From Methanobacteriota archaeon (GTDB taxonomy: Archaea; Halobacteriota; Methanomicrobia; Methanomicrobiales; Methanospirillaceae), in NCBI GenBank assembly GCA_029547605.1, contig JAKPPB010000106.1, positions 1 through 64,000 of the forward strand: 64,000 bases of DNA. The letters run 5' to 3'. Made by a program: the position numbers and the translations under genes. A model generated the notes under the pieces. It had not been told where the DNA came from and did no database searches. It worked only from the letters and a program-made list of their open reading frames with translations. Position 1 is the first letter of the stretch. Each line of letters begins with the position of its first letter. Shown piece after piece: positions 62,927 through 64,000 of the stretch.

Positions 62927-64000
62927 ATGAATATACTTGTACTGGATACAATCCACGGAGGAAAGAGGATCGCGGAAGCACTGGCAAGGCGCGGTCACTC
63001 CATCGACATGGTGGATGTATATCGGGGGGCAGAAGGGATCGGTCAGAATGAGGCCGAAATGAGGGATTATGACCTTGTCATCGCACCGGTTCACCTCTCT
63101 CCCCGGCATACCCTCCTGAAGGCGGTACCCGCACCTGTGATAACCCACCACCAGGCGACAAGATGGATCCTCGGAAGACAGGCCCCCTCTCTCCTGGTGG
63201 AGATCACCGGTGCCCGGGGAAAGACGACTACCGCGCATGCCCTCGCGTACATCCTGGAGGGGCCAGGCGTCCTCCATACCTCGAGCGGGACAATTGAATG
63301 CCCCTCGCGAAAGGTGTTCGGCCGGCTGGGCATCACTCCCGCATCGCTCATCGAGGCAGCGTCTCTTGCCCATTCGCGTGGGGGGTGGTTGATCGCAGAA
63401 GTCTCCCTTGGGTTCACCGGGGCAGGGAACCTTGGCATCCTGACATCAATGGAGACATATCGCTGTGCAGGAGGAGAGAAGGACGCACTGGAGGAGAAAC
63501 TCCGCTCTGGAACCACTCTCCCCCTCGTGCTTACTCCCCCGGGAACGGGCGCGACCGGGAACCGGCTTCCTGCGGACAGGATTGCCGTGGTCGATGACGA
63601 TGTATGCAGGTATGCCTGGGAAGGGATATCCGGGGAGTTCAAAAACCCCCTCCTTGGGACTACGGCATACCGTGACCCCCTTACCCTGGCTGCTGCAGCC
63701 GCGTGTATCCTCGGCACTGACCCCGCCCGCCTCTCAACGTTCTCTCCTGTGACAGGGAGGTTGGTTCTTTCCTGGAGAGGGAAGACCGCAGTGGTGGATG
63801 ACTCAAACTCTGGCACATGCGCTTCGACTGCATTGCAGGCCATCCGCTACGGCAGGCAGTTTGCGGGAAAAAAGGGTCCCCTCACGCTGGTGATAGGGAA
63901 AGAAAAGGGTGCAATATGCGAAGGATTTCCCAGTGAGGCTATTGTCGATGTGGTCATGTCAGAATGCCCGGATCGCGTGATCCTTGTCGGGACGGAGTAT
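62927..64000 (+). CDS. cfbE: Coenzyme F430 synthetase CfbE (Mur ligase-like), partial
   Basis: About 358 residues inside the window, running off the right edge. VEITGARGKTTTAHALAYIL is the Mur-ligase P-loop; IAEVSLGFTGAGNLGIL and VVDDSNSGTCASTALQAI are the central and C-terminal ligase motifs. The N-terminal domain (LVLDTIHGGKRIAEALA, ITHHQATRWIL) is that of the methanogen CfbE, which closes the last ring of F430 using ATP. Lies directly after cfbA. Confidence 0.9.
   Translation, partial: MNILVLDTIHGGKRIAEALARRGHSIDMVDVYRGAEGIGQNEAEMRDYDLVIAPVHLSPRHTLLKAVPAPVITHHQATRWILGRQAPSLLVEITGARGKTTTAHALAYILEGPGVLHTSSGTIECPSRKVFGRLGITPASLIEAASLAHSRGGWLIAEVSLGFTGAGNLGILTSMETYRCAGGEKDALEEKLRSGTTLPLVLTPPGTGATGNRLPADRIAVVDDDVCRYAWEGISGEFKNPLLGTTAYRDPLTLAAAAACILGTDPARLSTFSPVTGRLVLSWRGKTAVVDDSNSGTCASTALQAIRYGRQFAGKKGPLTLVIGKEKGAICEGFPSEAIVDVVMSECPDRVILVGTEY

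Overview
The window is about 64 kb of a methanogenic archaeon, almost certainly of the order Methanomicrobiales; the sequence does not settle the genus. Evidence: coenzyme F430 biosynthesis genes (cfbA, cfbE) at the right edge, a methanogenesis-marker-9 protein, archaeal NusA, DPH5, an archaeal-type phosphoribulokinase, an F420H2-type flavoprotein (FprA) with rubredoxin, an F420-type subunit in the glutamate synthase operon, DUF99, DUF357 and DUF447 families, and TATA-type promoters with short leaders. Codon use is fairly GC-rich and uniform. I see no CRISPR array, complete insertion sequence, prophage or plasmid module.

Layout, left to right. 0-11 kb: a partial secreted C69 peptidase, two tRNAs (Thr-CGT, Gly-CCC), housekeeping genes (Sua5 family, nucleotidyltransferase, ACT regulator, AglJ-like glycosyltransferase, DUF99), a Cas4-like protein without CRISPR, and small surface proteins (META lipoprotein, pilin-like, PKD protein). 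11.5-20 kb: a nitrogen-assimilation island, glnA, glnK2, a possible small ORF, amt and glnK1 on the minus strand, and a divergent four-gene glutamate synthase operon whose last gene looks like an F420-dependent electron-input subunit. 20-27.5 kb: two secreted proteins (one a papain-type protease), a radical SAM gene overlapping a cis-prenyltransferase gene, and, facing them, a cis-prenyltransferase-like pseudo-subunit coupled to polX. 27.7-35.4 kb: chemosensory genes (two MCPs, two CheW, CheR) around an HTH-PAS-ATPase regulator, without CheA, CheB or CheY. 35.6-41.3 kb: a DtxR-FeoA regulator with feoB, then a RecA/KaiC-like protein and a KaiC-like/small-GTPase fusion, then dph5 and a DUF357 gene. 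41.4-48 kb: membrane protein, bifunctional nuclease, hisE-nusA, SIMPL protein and leuCDB-like genes. 48-51.5 kb: a compact three-gene nitrogenase-like H-D-K operon of unknown function. 51.6-64 kb: trkH, phosphoribulokinase, fprA-rubredoxin, DUF2148, GHMP-type enzyme, hypA-hypE, the marker9-CitG-DUF447 operon and cfbA-cfbE.

Points of most interest: (1) the nitrogenase-like operon, which keeps the cluster-binding cysteines but does not look like CfbCD, NifHDK or protochlorophyllide/chlorophyllide reductase; (2) a 190-bp element present twice in opposite orientation at intergenic sites, with conserved hairpins and a TATA box placed to start transcription at its first base, a candidate non-coding RNA family; (3) a complementary pair of cis-prenyltransferase-like proteins that looks like a heteromeric enzyme; (4) a RecA-like plus RecA-GTPase fusion pair of unknown role.
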